Numbered from the stretch's first letter, positions 12,638-23,044 are shown. The stretch is 64,000 nt of DNA from Thermogemmata fonticola (GCF_013694095.1 NZ_JACEFB010000003.1:186001-250000), one strand, 5' to 3'. Program-made: numbers and translations. The notes: a model not told the origin generated them from the letters alone.

Positions 12638-13252
12638 TTACTTCAACGCTTTGATCCACTGCTCGAAGCTCTTGTAATGCTTCTCCACAACCGGGGCCGG
12701 ACCACTGAAACGGATATGGGTAGCCTCATCTTTTTCCACCACAATCACCCAGATGGCGCGATAATTCTCCAGGATCATCTCCTTTGAGGAGGGGTCCTTA
12801 GGCCGCTCGCGGTACTTCCACGTTCCCTGAATATCCAGATAGTGCGCTTTGGCTGCGGGCAACTCCCAAACGCCAACACGGCTGATGTCAGACAGCGTCT
12901 TACCTTCTGGAGGCACAAACTGAGCCTGCCAGCGCGGGAAGTTCTTTTCCGGACTGGGATGGCTCTCCGGATAGATTGCGATTTCCGCATCGGGAAGTCC
13001 GCTCCCTCCAGGCAAGCGGAACTGATAAGAGCGCAAACGGTTGCTGGGCTTCTCATTCTTCCATGCCTCTGGTGCCACAGCAGAGAGCTTGCCGACTTTG
13101 ACCACAACCGGCTTTTGCGCTGAATCCTCCGATGTGGCCTCAGCCCCCGTACCGATGGCTTCGATCATCAAGACCCACCCTAACACACTGGCACATCCCC
13201 CCAACCTGAACACAACTCCGACCCATCCCATAGCATTGACCTCCGGCATCAT
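12638..13252 (-). CDS. secreted protein of unknown function
   Basis: 204 residues from the ATG at 13252, placed 5 nt behind an AGGAG site; a GTG at 13258 overlaps that site and is less likely. An N-terminal hydrophobic segment (about 8-35) looks like a signal peptide. The rest is a soluble domain of about 160 residues with PEAWKNEKPSNRLR early on and a C-terminal helix VEKHYKSFEQWIKALK. The pattern of a tryptophan-rich beta domain after a signal peptide is often seen in planctomycete hypothetical proteins, but I cannot name the family. It is the last gene before the convergent end of the transporter gene, 106 bp away. Confidence 0.7.
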   Translation of the reverse strand: MMPEVNAMGWVGVVFRLGGCASVLGWVLMIEAIGTGAEATSEDSAQKPVVVKVGKLSAVAPEAWKNEKPSNRLRSYQFRLPGGSGLPDAEIAIYPESHPSPEKNFPRWQAQFVPPEGKTLSDISRVGVWELPAAKAHYLDIQGTWKYRERPKDPSSKEMILENYRAIWVIVVEKDEATHIRFSGPAPVVEKHYKSFEQWIKALK

Positions 13253-13602
13253 GAACACTCCTGTAATTGATGGACACCCGTGGATTTGGGTGTGCCCCTA
13301 CCTTGCCTCTCAGCGAGCATCGAACACCTGATGCTCACGTCCGAGTTCTGAACAGGCAGTCGCTCCAAGGATCGTTCCCGCTCCTTGGTTCTTTCTGACT
13401 CCACTCTGTCCAGCATCGGTAAGACGCTCTAGTAGCTCCCGCAGTTCGCCATTTCGCAAACCAAAAGCATTGTGTTTCCTCTCGGTTCTCGTCCGCGCCA
13501 CTTCCTTCCGAACATTTTCGCAGGAAGCCCCCTGGAATGACCTCGACAACGGCATTCCCGCTTGCTCACAACCTCCTCTTTTTTTCCCCACGGCAGCACC
13601 GT
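13253..13602. other. intergenic region with three consecutive short hairpins
   Basis: No coding signal. Three perfect small inverted repeats follow one another: ACACCC/GGGTGT (13274-13293), GAGCATC/GATGCTC (13315-13336) and CCAAGGA/TCCTTGG (13365-13388, followed on the plus strand by TTCTTTCT). The region separates two minus-strand genes. It may hold a small structured RNA or terminators; no known RNA family was recognised. Confidence 0.35.
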
Positions 13603-15705
13603 TCAGGACGGAGAAGCCAATGGCTCCTGGCGGAACGCCTGTTCGACCCTCTCCGGTCCGATCAAGGGGGACTGGCATTGGAACTCCCGGCAGCGATAGA
13701 CTGTGACCGTATCCTGACAAGCCACCTTACCAGCCAGCCAAGGTAACAGGTGTGGCGGGGGACCAGCGTCAGGATCATGGATCGCCAAGACCTGGCGGGG
13801 GCGGAATGCCTGGCGAATCATATCTAAGGCGCGTGCGGTAGCAGAGTCTGAGCGCCGCCCAATGACTGCGACCTGATCCACCGGGCCAAGATACCAATCG
13901 AGCGCTATCAGGAACTGACCCGCAGCCAGGGGTTGCTGCTGCATGAGTGTTGCGTAGGTCCGCAGGGCGTCCTCGGCCTTGCGCGCCAACTCAACATCTT
14001 GCAGTAGATGCGAGAGGCGCAACAGGGCTGTAATGGCCAGCGCGCTGCCGCTAGGGGTAGCTCCATCGTGTTGTTCTCGGAGGCGGGCGGGTAGCGGTTC
14101 TTGATCGCTCGCGACAAAGTAGAAGCCGCCCCCATGTGCCTCCGCGAAGCGCTGGAGCATGGATCGGGCTAACTCCACTGCCGATTGCAAGTAGGACAAT
14201 TGCCCGCTGGCTTCGTAGAGAGTGATCAGAGCATCGATCAGGGCCGCATAATCTTCCAGAAAGCCCAAAGGGGGAGGCGGCGCATTATCGCCGGGAAGCT
14301 GGGCTAAGCGGAGCAACCGCCCTTGAGAATCCCGCGCATAACGGAGTAACTGGTCTGCGGCGTGACATGCCCGCATCAGGTATTCCGGAATGTTCCAGGC
14401 TACAGCGGCACGAGCCAAGGCGGCGATCGCCCAGGCATTCCAAGCGGTGATGATCTTATCATCTCGGTCAGGACGTACCCGCTGTTGGCGTGCTTGAAAC
14501 AGACGGTTTCGCGCCTCCGCCAGTTTTTGGCGAAACTCTTCCAGCGGGATGCCTAATCGTTCTGCGTCCTCGGCATCGCTCCCCTGCCGGTGCAAAATAT
14601 TCTTACCCTCAAAGTTCCCCGCTGCTGTCACACCCCAGACACGGCAGGCAAACTCGGCTAGCTCCCGTCCCAATATCTGCTCCATCTCTTTCGGAGTCCA
14701 CAGATAAAACTTTCCCTCCTCGCCTTCGCTATCTGCATCCTCCGAGGAACAGAACAGACCCGCGGGGACAGCCAGGTCCCGGCATACATAATCGAGTGTG
14801 GAACGGGCAATCTCCTCCAAGAAGGGATCACCCGTCAGTAGGGCCGCCTCCGTATAGGTGCTGGCTAAGAGAGCATTGTCGTAGAGCATCTTCTCAAAGT
14901 GAGGGACAAGCCAGCGGGCATCGACGCTGTAGCGTGCGAATCCGCCGCCTAGCTGATCGTAGATGCCGCCGCGAGCCATGGCAGTCAGTGTCTGGCAGAC
15001 CATAGCCAAGAGTGCCGATTCCCGAAATCGGAGCGACAGCCTCAGAAGTAGCGACAGCTCGACGGCATGGGGAAACTTAGGAGCGGCACCAAACCCGCCA
15101 TATACGGGATCGAACGCACGCTGGAAGGCCCGGGCAGCATCCCTTAGGATCGACTCGGAAAGCAATACCGGCGGCGTGTCCGCCGCGCTTTGCATCTGTT
15201 GCAGGGCGGTAATGACCTGCTGCCCCAATTGTTCGATTTCCGTCCGTCGGCTTTGCCAGGCCTGGATAATGGCTTGCAAAAGGCGCGGAAACGCTGGCCG
15301 ATGGGGCGCGTAGCGATCATCCGGGGGGAAGTAAGTCCCGGCATAAAACGGCGTCAACTGTGGAGTCAGAAAGACGCTCAGGGGCCAGCCGCCTCCTTCC
15401 CGGGTGAGAAGGTGCAGGGCTGTCATGTACAAGGCATCGAGATCGGGCCGTTCTTCACGATCCACTTTGATGGACACGAAATTTGCATTCAGCAAGGCGG
15501 CAATCTGAGGATTTTCGAAACACTCGTGCTCCATCACATGACACCAGTGACAAGCCGCATACCCGATGGACAGAAAGATGGGACGATCGAGTTGTCGCGC
15601 CAGGGCCAAGGCTTCTTCGCACCAGGGGTACCAGTCGACGGGATTGGTTGCATGCTGGCGCAGATAGGGACTACGCTGGCCAGCCAAACGGTTGTAGGAA
15701 ACCAT
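13603..15705 (-). CDS. DUF255 thioredoxin-domain protein (YyaL / SPATA20 family)
   Basis: 700 residues, full length for the family. The N-terminal thioredoxin-like domain (about 1-165) has the hallmark [17 protein letters not shown] and a CHWC centre at 52-55 ([14 protein letters not shown]). The remaining part is an alpha/alpha-barrel similar to glycan epimerases and glucosidases, with [11 protein letters not shown] around 270 and [18 protein letters not shown] around 315. Start ATG has GAGGAAG upstream. The family is widespread and its biochemical role is not established; redox or sugar-related functions have been proposed. It is surrounded by genes of unrelated function, so context adds little. 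Confidence 0.93.
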   Translation of the reverse strand: MVSYNRLAGQRSPYLRQHATNPVDWYPWCEEALALARQLDRPIFLSIGYAACHWCHVMEHECFENPQIAALLNANFVSIKVDREERPDLDALYMTALHLLTREGGGWPLSVFLTPQLTPFYAGTYFPPDDRYAPHRPAFPRLLQAIIQAWQSRRTEIEQLGQQVITALQQMQSAADTPPVLLSESILRDAARAFQRAFDPVYGGFGAAPKFPHAVELSLLLRLSLRFRESALLAMVCQTLTAMARGGIYDQLGGGFARYSVDARWLVPHFEKMLYDNALLASTYTEAALLTGDPFLEEIARSTLDYVCRDLAVPAGLFCSSEDADSEGEEGKFYLWTPKEMEQILGRELAEFACRVWGVTAAGNFEGKNILHRQGSDAEDAERLGIPLEEFRQKLAEARNRLFQARQQRVRPDRDDKIITAWNAWAIAALARAAVAWNIPEYLMRACHAADQLLRYARDSQGRLLRLAQLPGDNAPPPPLGFLEDYAALIDALITLYEASGQLSYLQSAVELARSMLQRFAEAHGGGFYFVASDQEPLPARLREQHDGATPSGSALAITALLRLSHLLQDVELARKAEDALRTYATLMQQQPLAAGQFLIALDWYLGPVDQVAVIGRRSDSATARALDMIRQAFRPRQVLAIHDPDAGPPPHLLPWLAGKVACQDTVTVYRCREFQCQSPLIGPERVEQAFRQEPLASPS

Positions 15706-15921
15706 CGAGTTGCTTCCTCAGGAGGCAGAGGGGGAAAGAATGAGGGATGAATAGCCGCGGAGTTCTTCCGCCAGGCATCATCACAAATCTATTGTAGGTC
15801 GGAGTGTGCGCCGCGTAGTACACAGATTAGTGCCACAGGTCTCGAGGCGTGCGCGGAGCTGACAATCCCCTTCTTGGGAGACGTTAGCCAATTCCGGAAA
15901 GAGGTTCGCCAGCGGTTGGAC

Positions 15922-17106
15922 TCAGCGACTTATTCCCTTGGCTGACAACGGTAAGGAAACAGCGGTCCCATCCAGATCGGTCAATAAGCGCAGCGTGCGC
16001 TGGATGGTGCCTGCCTGAGACGGGCTAAACTTGACGGTCACGAACTGAACTGGTAGCGGATTGTTCCCCGGTGGTAGTTCCACACTTACCCCTTGGCCTT
16101 CTCCCTCCACGCCCAGAATGCGGAAGGGGCGGGCTGCTCGCACTAGCACGCGCTGTGTAGCGCTTTGGCCCAGCGGTACAGGATCAAACTGAACCTGAGC
16201 GGGAGAGCATTCCACGACAGCGGCAATGACAGCCGACACAGCAATCCGCAACACTGGCTGCGCGGGATCATTCGTTTTGACGTAAACCGTCTCGTTGAGC
16301 GGACCCGGCTCGGTTCCCGCTTGGAGCACGACATCGACATGATATTCGACTCCGCCGCGGAGTAATCCACCCCGGCTGACCTCGGTTAAACTGGCCCCAA
16401 GAGCAGGGGATGGAGCCACCACTTCGGTCAATTTCCAATCGCGGTTCCGACCACTGTACTTAATCAGAACCCGTTGGACCACTCGCGTTCCCGGAGGAAC
16501 TACGCCAAATTGGATAGCTCCCGGTTGCAAACTGACATCGGTCCGGCTGGTCGCTTGCAAGCGCAGGATCGCCGTCGAGACATACCTGGGGCCAAAGGTC
16601 ACGTAAAGAGTCTGGGCATTGAACCCCACAAACTTGCCTGTGTTCATCGTGACCACGAACTCTGCCGACTCGTTCGGTTGCAGTACCTTGGTCATCGGCA
16701 CATAGTCGAGACAATGGCAACTCTTGCGCACTTCGGTGATCTGGAGCGGAACGTCATAGATGTTAGTAATTGTGAAGCGGTGCAGGCAGACGGTCCCGTG
16801 AGGAACTTCGCCGAAATCGTGGACGATCACGGGCGGCGGAGCCTGCTCGCGGTGGAGAGCAATATCCGGCAAGAAGAGCTTATTGGCCCACGGAGCCACG
16901 GGCGCCGCGGCGGAGGTGGAATTCCCCCCACTAGCACTCGGCGCGGCAGCAGGACCTGTTGTTCTCGGAGTGGTTGAAGGGGAGGGGGCGGGGGGATTTG
17001 GCCGCAACCAATGGGGAAGTAATCCTTGGGCCTGGACAGGAGTGTGACTGAAGAGGCAACAGACCCAAGCAATACATAGGCTGGTCCAAGCGCCGCGGCG
17101 TGGCAT
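15922..17106 (-). CDS. exported DUF1573 protein with repeated Ig-like modules
   Basis: 394 residues from the ATG at 17106, which has a perfect AGGAGG seven bases upstream; longer in-frame extensions are not needed. Signal peptide at about 5-28, then a Pro/Ser/Thr-rich linker to about 65. Three or so beta-sandwich modules follow. The first is a classical DUF1573: HDFGEVPHGT then FTITNIYDVPLQI and VRKSCHC. DUF1573/ASPM-SPD2-Hydin-like modules are Ig-like domains of secreted or periplasmic proteins, often thought to bind other proteins; no enzymatic role is known. It is followed downstream by the DUF255 gene in the same direction, at 216 bp, so linkage is weak. Confidence 0.88.
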   Translation of the reverse strand: MPRRGAWTSLCIAWVCCLFSHTPVQAQGLLPHWLRPNPPAPSPSTTPRTTGPAAAPSASGGNSTSAAAPVAPWANKLFLPDIALHREQAPPPVIVHDFGEVPHGTVCLHRFTITNIYDVPLQITEVRKSCHCLDYVPMTKVLQPNESAEFVVTMNTGKFVGFNAQTLYVTFGPRYVSTAILRLQATSRTDVSLQPGAIQFGVVPPGTRVVQRVLIKYSGRNRDWKLTEVVAPSPALGASLTEVSRGGLLRGGVEYHVDVVLQAGTEPGPLNETVYVKTNDPAQPVLRIAVSAVIAAVVECSPAQVQFDPVPLGQSATQRVLVRAARPFRILGVEGEGQGVSVELPPGNNPLPVQFVTVKFSPSQAGTIQRTLRLLTDLDGTAVSLPLSAKGISR

Positions 17107-17404
17107 GTCTGCCTCCTGCGTGGTCCTCTCCGGGGGCGCGCAAAACTTCACCCCGTGTAAGGGGGCATCGACCAGACAAGCGCGGCAACTTGTCATCGGC
17201 CCGCTTCTGGGCTTCCCGCTAGGGCATCCCTGCCCCTCAGGACCGGCACAGTTCTTACACCTGGAACTCCCCCAACCGCTACGTGGAGGTAACTTCCTGA
17301 CTGGAAAGTTCATGGATTACAGCAGGAGGGGGAACCGACAGGTCTCTCGCGCTTCGGGAAAGTTAGGGCTACTTCTGGACCTGACCGGCTGTCATCTCGT
17401 AGCG

Positions 17405-18259
17405 TTACGCCCGTGCGGCAGCTTTCCAGCTATTTTGGATGAAGGCGATACCACAGGTGTACACCTCCTCAGAACTTGGGAACAGGTCTCGCCAGATACG
17501 GGTCGCCGCCGCCAGGTCCGGCAAGGCACGCCCGAAGGCCTCGATCGTCAGCCAGCCATCGTAGCCCACCTCACGCAGAGTTTGGAAAGTGGCATCCCAA
17601 CGGACCTGACCCGTTCCTGGAGTGCCGCGATCGTTTTCACTGATATGAACGTGGGCGAGTACAGGTGCCACAGTGCGAATAGCCGCTGCTGGGTCTTTCT
17701 CTTCGATGTGGGCATGGAAGGTATCGTACATTGCCCGGAAATGAGGATGATTCACCATCCGGACCAATTCGACCGCTTGAGCGGCGGTATTGAGAAAATA
17801 GCACTCGAATCGATTCAGATATTCGATGGCGAGCATGAGTCCGGCTTGTTGGGCATATTCCGCGGCGCTGCGCAGGACATCGGCAGCACGCTTCTTTTCC
17901 TCCTCCGTCGGGCCTGTCCCGCTGAACTCCCCTAAGGCGGAATGATACGGCCCGCACATCGTTTCCGCACCCAAGACGTGGTTGATCTCAATGGCTGTTT
18001 TGAGCCACTCCACCGCTTTCTGGCGAACGGCAGGGTCTGGACTGACCGCGTTAGTTTCCCGCGTCAGGATCGTGACGGTGGTGCACTTCAAACCCAGCTT
18101 ATCCAACTCGGCGCGGATCGGTTTGTAATCCTCCGGCTTGCCGCCGAATATCGGCAATTCCACCCCATCGAACCCGGCAGCCTTCAAGCGGGCCAGGAGC
18201 GGAAAATGTTCAGCAGTGACCTGCCCTGTCCACAAAAGCAGATTCATCCCGATTTTCAT
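17405..18259 (-). CDS. sugar phosphate isomerase/epimerase, xylose isomerase-like TIM barrel
   Basis: 284 residues from the ATG at 18259 behind GGGAGAGGT. The protein begins MKIGMNLLLWTG and shows TIM-barrel strands with FDGVELPIFGG near 35. Putative metal ligands are Glu in LAIEYLNRFE (about 150), Asp and His in MYDTFHAHIEEKD (about 185), His in AHVHISENDRG (about 215) and Glu in LTIEAFGR (about 255). This is the metal set of the AP endonuclease 2/xylose isomerase-like superfamily, which includes D-psicose/tagatose 3-epimerases and hydroxypyruvate isomerase. The precise substrate is unknown. The upstream minus-strand UPF0261 gene is 296 bp away. Confidence 0.88.
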   Translation of the reverse strand: MKIGMNLLLWTGQVTAEHFPLLARLKAAGFDGVELPIFGGKPEDYKPIRAELDKLGLKCTTVTILTRETNAVSPDPAVRQKAVEWLKTAIEINHVLGAETMCGPYHSALGEFSGTGPTEEEKKRAADVLRSAAEYAQQAGLMLAIEYLNRFECYFLNTAAQAVELVRMVNHPHFRAMYDTFHAHIEEKDPAAAIRTVAPVLAHVHISENDRGTPGTGQVRWDATFQTLREVGYDGWLTIEAFGRALPDLAAATRIWRDLFPSSEEVYTCGIAFIQNSWKAAARA

Positions 18260-18555
18260 GTTGACCTCTCCCCCAGTGGCTAATGCAGGGCGGCACCCTG
18301 GTATGTTCAGCCGTCGATTCTGCCGGCAAGGGACCTCTGCGCGTAACGTCGCTTCTATTGCCCTGCTTTGCTGCATTCTCCGATGCCAATATCCCAGCGG
18401 CAAGCGTCAGGGGGACTTTTCCGCCGTTCCTTCTGGTGTATTCCTCTGGGTTCTGGACACCGGGCGCTGCCTCAAGCAGGTCCATGATCTCCGCACCGTT
18501 CCGCCAGTGTCCATATCCGCAGGAGTAGTGGGAGGAGATTCCCAGCGTGCTTCTG

Positions 18556-19860
18556 TCATCGGGATCGGGAGTGGAAGCGGAGCATTTCCAGGAGGAGTTC
18601 TGCACAAGTTCGGGCGAAGGCGGGGTCATTGATATGCAGATCCAGTTCCACGAGACGGACCTGGGGAGCGATCCAATTGCGGATGCTTTGAAAGAGGGCG
18701 TGATCTGCCTCCGGCCACCAGAACGGCTGGCCTTCGGCATCGAGGGCGGATACGCCCCGCAGGGGCAAGACCACCGCCGTGGGACCGCGGGATGCACTTG
18801 TCTTTTCCGCGATTTCCTTACCCAGCCGGTCCATTTCCTGAGGCGTGGTCCGCATCAAGGTGACGTTCGGATTGTGGGCATGCAAGCGGCGACATCGGAA
18901 TTGTTCTGGCACTGTCAAGGGCGGCCCAAAATTGACCATATCGAGGGCGCCTACCGAAACGACTTGAGGAATGCCGCACATCGCAGCGGCAGTCAGGCGG
19001 TCTGGCCCAGCACTGAGGATACCCCCGACCAACTCGTCGGCCAACTCGGTCGTGGTAATATCCAGGACGCCTGCAATCCAACCGTCGCGGATCAGCTCTT
19101 CCATCGTTCGGCCCCCGGTGCCCGTGGCATGGAAGACGACGACCTCGTATCCCGCCGCCTCCAGATGCTGCCGCGCAGCCTGTACACAGGGAGTGGTTAC
19201 ACCGAACATGGTCGCAGCGATGACAGGCTTGTCCGAGGAGGCAGGCACCCCACGGGAGGTTGCCTGGCTTTGGTCCCCCAGATCATTCGCAAATTCGGCT
19301 GCGGAGGGTGCCTTTGGAAATACTCGCCGTCTCTCATAGGCTTGCACCATCCCCTGCATTGCTGCCACCGCGGTGTCTAAAACTTGCCGGCTGATCCGGT
19401 TCAGTCCAGCAATATCCACCACGGAGTGAAGCATGAGGATATCCCGCGTTCCGACATAGGGCTGCACTTGACCACTGGCTAGAGTGCTGACCATCAACTT
19501 CGGCACTCCCAACGGCACGACGCGCATGGCCGCTGTGGCTATGGTGGTGCCTGCGGAACCGCCCAAGCCCAGAATACCGCTCAGGCGGCCAGCTTGGTAC
19601 AGCTCCTGCGCCAAGTGGGCAGCTCCTTGCGCCGCCGCAGCCACGGCCTGACCGCGATCGCCGGCTGCTCGCACGATGGCATAGTCAACGCCGCCGAGCC
19701 GGAAGAGCGACTCCCGTGGCACCTCGGGTTCAAAAGCAGGAGGTCCCAAAACACCTGCATCCGCCGTGATGACCTCCAAACCTGCTTTGACCAGACTATC
19801 CCGCACGTAGCGATACTCTTCCCCTTTAGTATCCAACGTGCCGATCAATAATACGGCCAT
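18556..19860 (-). CDS. UPF0261 / Tm-1-like ATP-binding domain protein
   Basis: 434 residues with GGAGGGAGGATC directly before the ATG. It starts MAVLLIGTLDTKGEEY, the typical N-terminus of the UPF0261 family, followed by a glycine-rich turn GLGGSAGTTIATAAMR around residues 98-113, a MLHSVVDIAGLNRIS segment near 145, and GVTTPCVQAARQHLE near 220. In tomato Tm-1 this domain binds ATP and is fused to a TIM-barrel domain; in bacteria the two are separate. The TIM-barrel partner is encoded divergently at 20510-21352. The molecular role in bacteria is not known. Confidence 0.9.
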   Translation of the reverse strand: MAVLLIGTLDTKGEEYRYVRDSLVKAGLEVITADAGVLGPPAFEPEVPRESLFRLGGVDYAIVRAAGDRGQAVAAAAQGAAHLAQELYQAGRLSGILGLGGSAGTTIATAAMRVVPLGVPKLMVSTLASGQVQPYVGTRDILMLHSVVDIAGLNRISRQVLDTAVAAMQGMVQAYERRRVFPKAPSAAEFANDLGDQSQATSRGVPASSDKPVIAATMFGVTTPCVQAARQHLEAAGYEVVVFHATGTGGRTMEELIRDGWIAGVLDITTTELADELVGGILSAGPDRLTAAAMCGIPQVVSVGALDMVNFGPPLTVPEQFRCRRLHAHNPNVTLMRTTPQEMDRLGKEIAEKTSASRGPTAVVLPLRGVSALDAEGQPFWWPEADHALFQSIRNWIAPQVRLVELDLHINDPAFARTCAELLLEMLRFHSRSR

Positions 19861-20017
19861 GATCCTCCCTCCCCGCTGCCGGAATCGCTAGGCACCCACG
19901 AAGGTCGTCGAGCGACTTCCTTGCACCACCGCGCAAATTCCTCCTCCATTACCACCGACTTCGGCACTCTTTGCATGTTATGTTACCGATAGAGTCCTCC
20001 AAGCAGGGAGAACACCG

Positions 20018-20419
20018 ATGACTCAGCGGGCACCTTGGCCAGGTCTGCTCATCCACACCGCTCTAACCGCCGTCTTCTTGGCGATGGTTGGCTGGTTCCT
20101 CGTTCAGCTTGCGGCCATCGCCCTGAACCAGAACCCCATCCCAGGACCGCCCGCTGTTCCGAAGGATCATCTTCCTCCCCAGGACCTGGAGGATCGCCAT
20201 TCCCCCCAGGACCTAGTGGCGGCACTCCAGTGGCAATTACCCTTACGTTTGGCCGTCCTCGGTGCCTTGCTAGTCCTGTTGGGAGAAGGGTTGCTCATCC
20301 TCGTTCGCCGATCCTTTTCACGCCTCGATTCGCCTCAGGCGTCGCCTCGTTCCTTTTCTGCCGATCCGGTCTCGCGCCCTCCAGCGGAATCTACTTCCTC
20401 GTCATCCCTTCCTTCGTAA
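20018..20419 (+). CDS. small two-helix membrane protein
   Basis: 133 residues, ATG with GGGAGA upstream. Two hydrophobic helices at about 11-36 and 74-94 flank a Pro/Asp-rich loop of about 37 residues; the C-terminus is Ser/Pro-rich and likely disordered. No family recognised. It starts 157 bp from the divergent UPF0261 gene and ends 90 bp before the PEP-hydrolase-like gene, with which it may share a transcript. Confidence 0.6.
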   Translation: MTQRAPWPGLLIHTALTAVFLAMVGWFLVQLAAIALNQNPIPGPPAVPKDHLPPQDLEDRHSPQDLVAALQWQLPLRLAVLGALLVLLGEGLLILVRRSFSRLDSPQASPRSFSADPVSRPPAESTSSSSLPS

Positions 20420-20509
20420 ATCATCCGTGTCCATCCATCCTCCGTGGAACCCAGGGGCGGACAGAGAGCTGAGTCCGACTGCTCCTGGAAAGAGCAGGAG
20501 AGTGTGCGT

Positions 20510-21352
20510 ATGAACCGTCAGGAGATTCTGGCACGTTTGAGGCAGGTGGTCGCTTCGGGCCGCCCGATCATTGGCGGAGGTGCAGGAACGGGAATATCCG
20601 CGAAATGTGCGGAACTGGGCGGGATCGACTTAATCATTATTTACAATTCGGGGCGATTCCGCATGGCCGGTCGCGGCTCGCTGGCGGGTCTGCTCCCCTA
20701 TGGCGACGCCAATCAGATAGTCATGGACATGGCCCGTGAAGTGCTCCCCATTGTACAACACACACCGGTGCTGGCCGGCGTGTGCGCCACCGATCCTTTC
20801 CGGGTGATGAAACGCTTCCTCCAGGATGTGCGGGACATCGGGTTTGCGGGGGTGCAAAACTTCCCCACGGTCGGTTTGTTCGACGGCACCTTTCGTCAGG
20901 GACTGGAAGAAACCGGCATGGGCTTTGCCAAGGAAGTCGAGATGATCGCCTTGGCGCACGACTTGGACCTGCTCACCTGCCCATACGTGTTCACAATCGA
21001 AGAGGCGGAGGCAATGGCCCGAGCCGGTGCCGACATCCTTATCCCCCACATGGGCTTGACAACCAAAGGAACCATCGGCGCGAAAACTGCCCTGTCTCTG
21101 GAACAAGCTGCTCAGAAAGTTCAGCAACTCGCTGAGGCCGCCCGCCGCATCCGCCCCGATATTCTCGTTCTCTGTCACGGCGGCCCCATCTCAGAACCGG
21201 AGGACGTTCGCTATATTTTGGAGCACACCCGTGGCATCGTCGGCTTCTTTGGGGCCTCCAGTATCGAACGCCTTCCTACAGAACAGGCCATTACTACCTG
21301 CGTCCGGCAGTTCAAAGATCTGCGCCTCGCGGGACCGGCACTCTCTCCGTAA
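20510..21352 (+). CDS. phosphoenolpyruvate hydrolase-like TIM-barrel protein (Tm-1 C-terminal domain family)
   Basis: 280 residues. The ATG at 20510 follows AGCAGGAG; an upstream in-frame ATG at 20444 has no site. The sequence begins [12 protein letters not shown] and contains [50 protein letters not shown] and [12 protein letters not shown], all typical of the PEP-hydrolase-like family within the PEP mutase/isocitrate lyase TIM-barrel superfamily. In tomato Tm-1 and fungal homologues this domain is fused to the UPF0261 domain, here encoded by the divergent gene at 18556-19860. The reaction in bacteria is unproven. Confidence 0.9.
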   Translation: MNRQEILARLRQVVASGRPIIGGGAGTGISAKCAELGGIDLIIIYNSGRFRMAGRGSLAGLLPYGDANQIVMDMAREVLPIVQHTPVLAGVCATDPFRVMKRFLQDVRDIGFAGVQNFPTVGLFDGTFRQGLEETGMGFAKEVEMIALAHDLDLLTCPYVFTIEEAEAMARAGADILIPHMGLTTKGTIGAKTALSLEQAAQKVQQLAEAARRIRPDILVLCHGGPISEPEDVRYILEHTRGIVGFFGASSIERLPTEQAITTCVRQFKDLRLAGPALSP

Positions 21353-21430
21353 GATCGGCAAGCAGTGATATTGTTATGTAATTCTAGCAAGTTGTGTGAG
21401 CACCGATACCAGACAATCCGCGGTAGCACT

Positions 21431-23044
21431 TCAGTATCGCAGGATGAAATCCACCGTAAAGCGATAGCTGAAGAAATCCCGTGGACCGGCGATCGGCAAC
21501 TCAAAGGCAGCCCCCAATTGCGCGGCTTCGTTGATCTTGTACCGCGCTCCTACCGCCCAAGTCATCAGACCGCGCCCGCGAGCCAGACCGCCGAGATTGA
21601 ACAGGTCTCTTCCCTCGGCGCCAAAAAACGGGCGTTCCTTGCCATTAGCTGTCACCACCTGCCAGTTTAATCCCATGAGGGGATAGAACCGATGATTGTT
21701 GAATGTATCCAGGTCCACCTGAGCTGACAAATAGTAATAATCACTTCGCTCGGCTGTCACACTGAAAGAGTAACCGGTCCCCACCAGAGCATTGAGGCTG
21801 CCTACCCGCCAACCGAAGTCCAGATTTTGCGCATAACTGAGGTAAGGGGCCAGGGATAAACTCCCGGTGTCCTGATACACACTGCGGGTGCCAAGGGGAA
21901 TCTGAAACTGTAAGCCCGCGGCAAGGACACTACCCGATTGTTCATTGCGGATGAGGGTGTACTTAGGTCCCAACCACAATTCGCTGAAACCTGTGGAACC
22001 GTCGTAGATGGAGGCGTTCCCGGTATTGATCGACAGGCCGCCCAGCTTGTGGATAACCAGCGAGATGCGATCCGTCAGAGCGACACGCGCCTGCCCTCCG
22101 AAAAACCAGATGTCACCCCCTCGGAAATCCGGCTGGCTCCGCGGCACCTTCTGGAAAATGAACAGGGGACGAAACTCTGTCAGCGAGCGCGGGTCTTCCA
22201 GCAAAAACGGGTTGGTCATCGGCGAGATGAAATTATCAAATACATGGTCACTTTTGAACAATTCCTGGGTGTTACCCAAGGCATGATGCAGAATATCACC
22301 CAAGCGTTCGCCGAAACGGGTAGTGTTCGCAGGGGGAGGATTATCGGCGGATGACGGAGCCGATTGAACGGGGGTCTCCCCCAAGGTGGAGCGTTGCTGC
22401 AAGAATGTCTGCACGGGATCGGAACGAGGCGGTGCGGATGCGGAGGTTTCACGGTGTTCTAGAGCCTGGGCCGGTACCAGTTCTGCCGAGGCCGTCGGAC
22501 GACCCAATGCTGCCGAGCGCACCGTTGGAGCAGCTTGAGCCGTCTCATCCAGGGATGAGGACACCGGCCGGGCAACTTCTTCGGAATGAACAGACGAAGG
22601 CGGAGTAATCTGGGTAGCTACCGAGGTAGGCTGGGTGGCTACTGAGACATCACCGGGAGTTCCTACGCTTCGGGGAGCTACAGGAGGGCCTAACAACGGT
22701 GGCAAGAGTGCCTGCGCTGGCACCGGACCAGGAGGTGGCAATTGTCCCCTGTGGCGGCTGGAAACCTCAGGGTCCGGCGGGAGTTGCCCGACTCCTGATC
22801 GCTCGACCATAGGGGAAATTGTACTGCGAAAGTTGTTGCCGGCTGCGAATGGTGTTTCCCAATCTCCGCGTGCGAAAACATGGGCAGGAGCAGGACCGAC
22901 GGAGGGAAGCGCCGCAGATCCTGGAGCATCCGAGGAAACCGGTACCAGAGGCGATGCATCCAGCCTATCAGTCCCCGCCCAGGGGCTGGCTGACAACAAC
23001 AGCCAAACCACGGCATTGATTTGGACTGTTACGCGCCGCGGCAT
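21431..23044 (-). CDS. exported protein with C-terminal beta-barrel, likely outer membrane
   Basis: 537 residues, ATG behind GGAGGAGGCAGG. A signal peptide (about 8-30) is followed by about 200 residues of Pro/Ser/Thr-rich disordered sequence with short VATQ-type repeats. From about 235 the sequence changes to alternating amphipathic strands rich in Tyr, Phe and Gly, with HHALGNTQELFKSDHVFDNFISPMT preserved as an entry motif (residues 248-272 approx.), LWLGPKYTLIRNEQSGS, and a terminal strand FTVDFILRY ending in Tyr. This is the pattern of an outer-membrane beta-barrel of about 10-12 strands. Planctomycetes are known to have an outer membrane, so a porin-like or surface structural role is inferred. 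Confidence 0.75.
   Translation of the reverse strand: MPRRVTVQINAVVWLLLSASPWAGTDRLDASPLVPVSSDAPGSAALPSVGPAPAHVFARGDWETPFAAGNNFRSTISPMVERSGVGQLPPDPEVSSRHRGQLPPPGPVPAQALLPPLLGPPVAPRSVGTPGDVSVATQPTSVATQITPPSSVHSEEVARPVSSSLDETAQAAPTVRSAALGRPTASAELVPAQALEHRETSASAPPRSDPVQTFLQQRSTLGETPVQSAPSSADNPPPANTTRFGERLGDILHHALGNTQELFKSDHVFDNFISPMTNPFLLEDPRSLTEFRPLFIFQKVPRSQPDFRGGDIWFFGGQARVALTDRISLVIHKLGGLSINTGNASIYDGSTGFSELWLGPKYTLIRNEQSGSVLAAGLQFQIPLGTRSVYQDTGSLSLAPYLSYAQNLDFGWRVGSLNALVGTGYSFSVTAERSDYYYLSAQVDLDTFNNHRFYPLMGLNWQVVTANGKERPFFGAEGRDLFNLGGLARGRGLMTWAVGARYKINEAAQLGAAFELPIAGPRDFFSYRFTVDFILRY

Noticed and set aside
13310-13720. Minus-strand frame of 136 codons overlapping the end of the DUF255 gene
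   Set aside because: It overlaps the real gene in another frame and crosses the three hairpins; no protein-like pattern.
18138-18632. Plus-strand frame of 164 codons between the isomerase and UPF0261 genes
   Set aside because: It overlaps the starts and ends of both minus-strand genes and shows no coding pattern.
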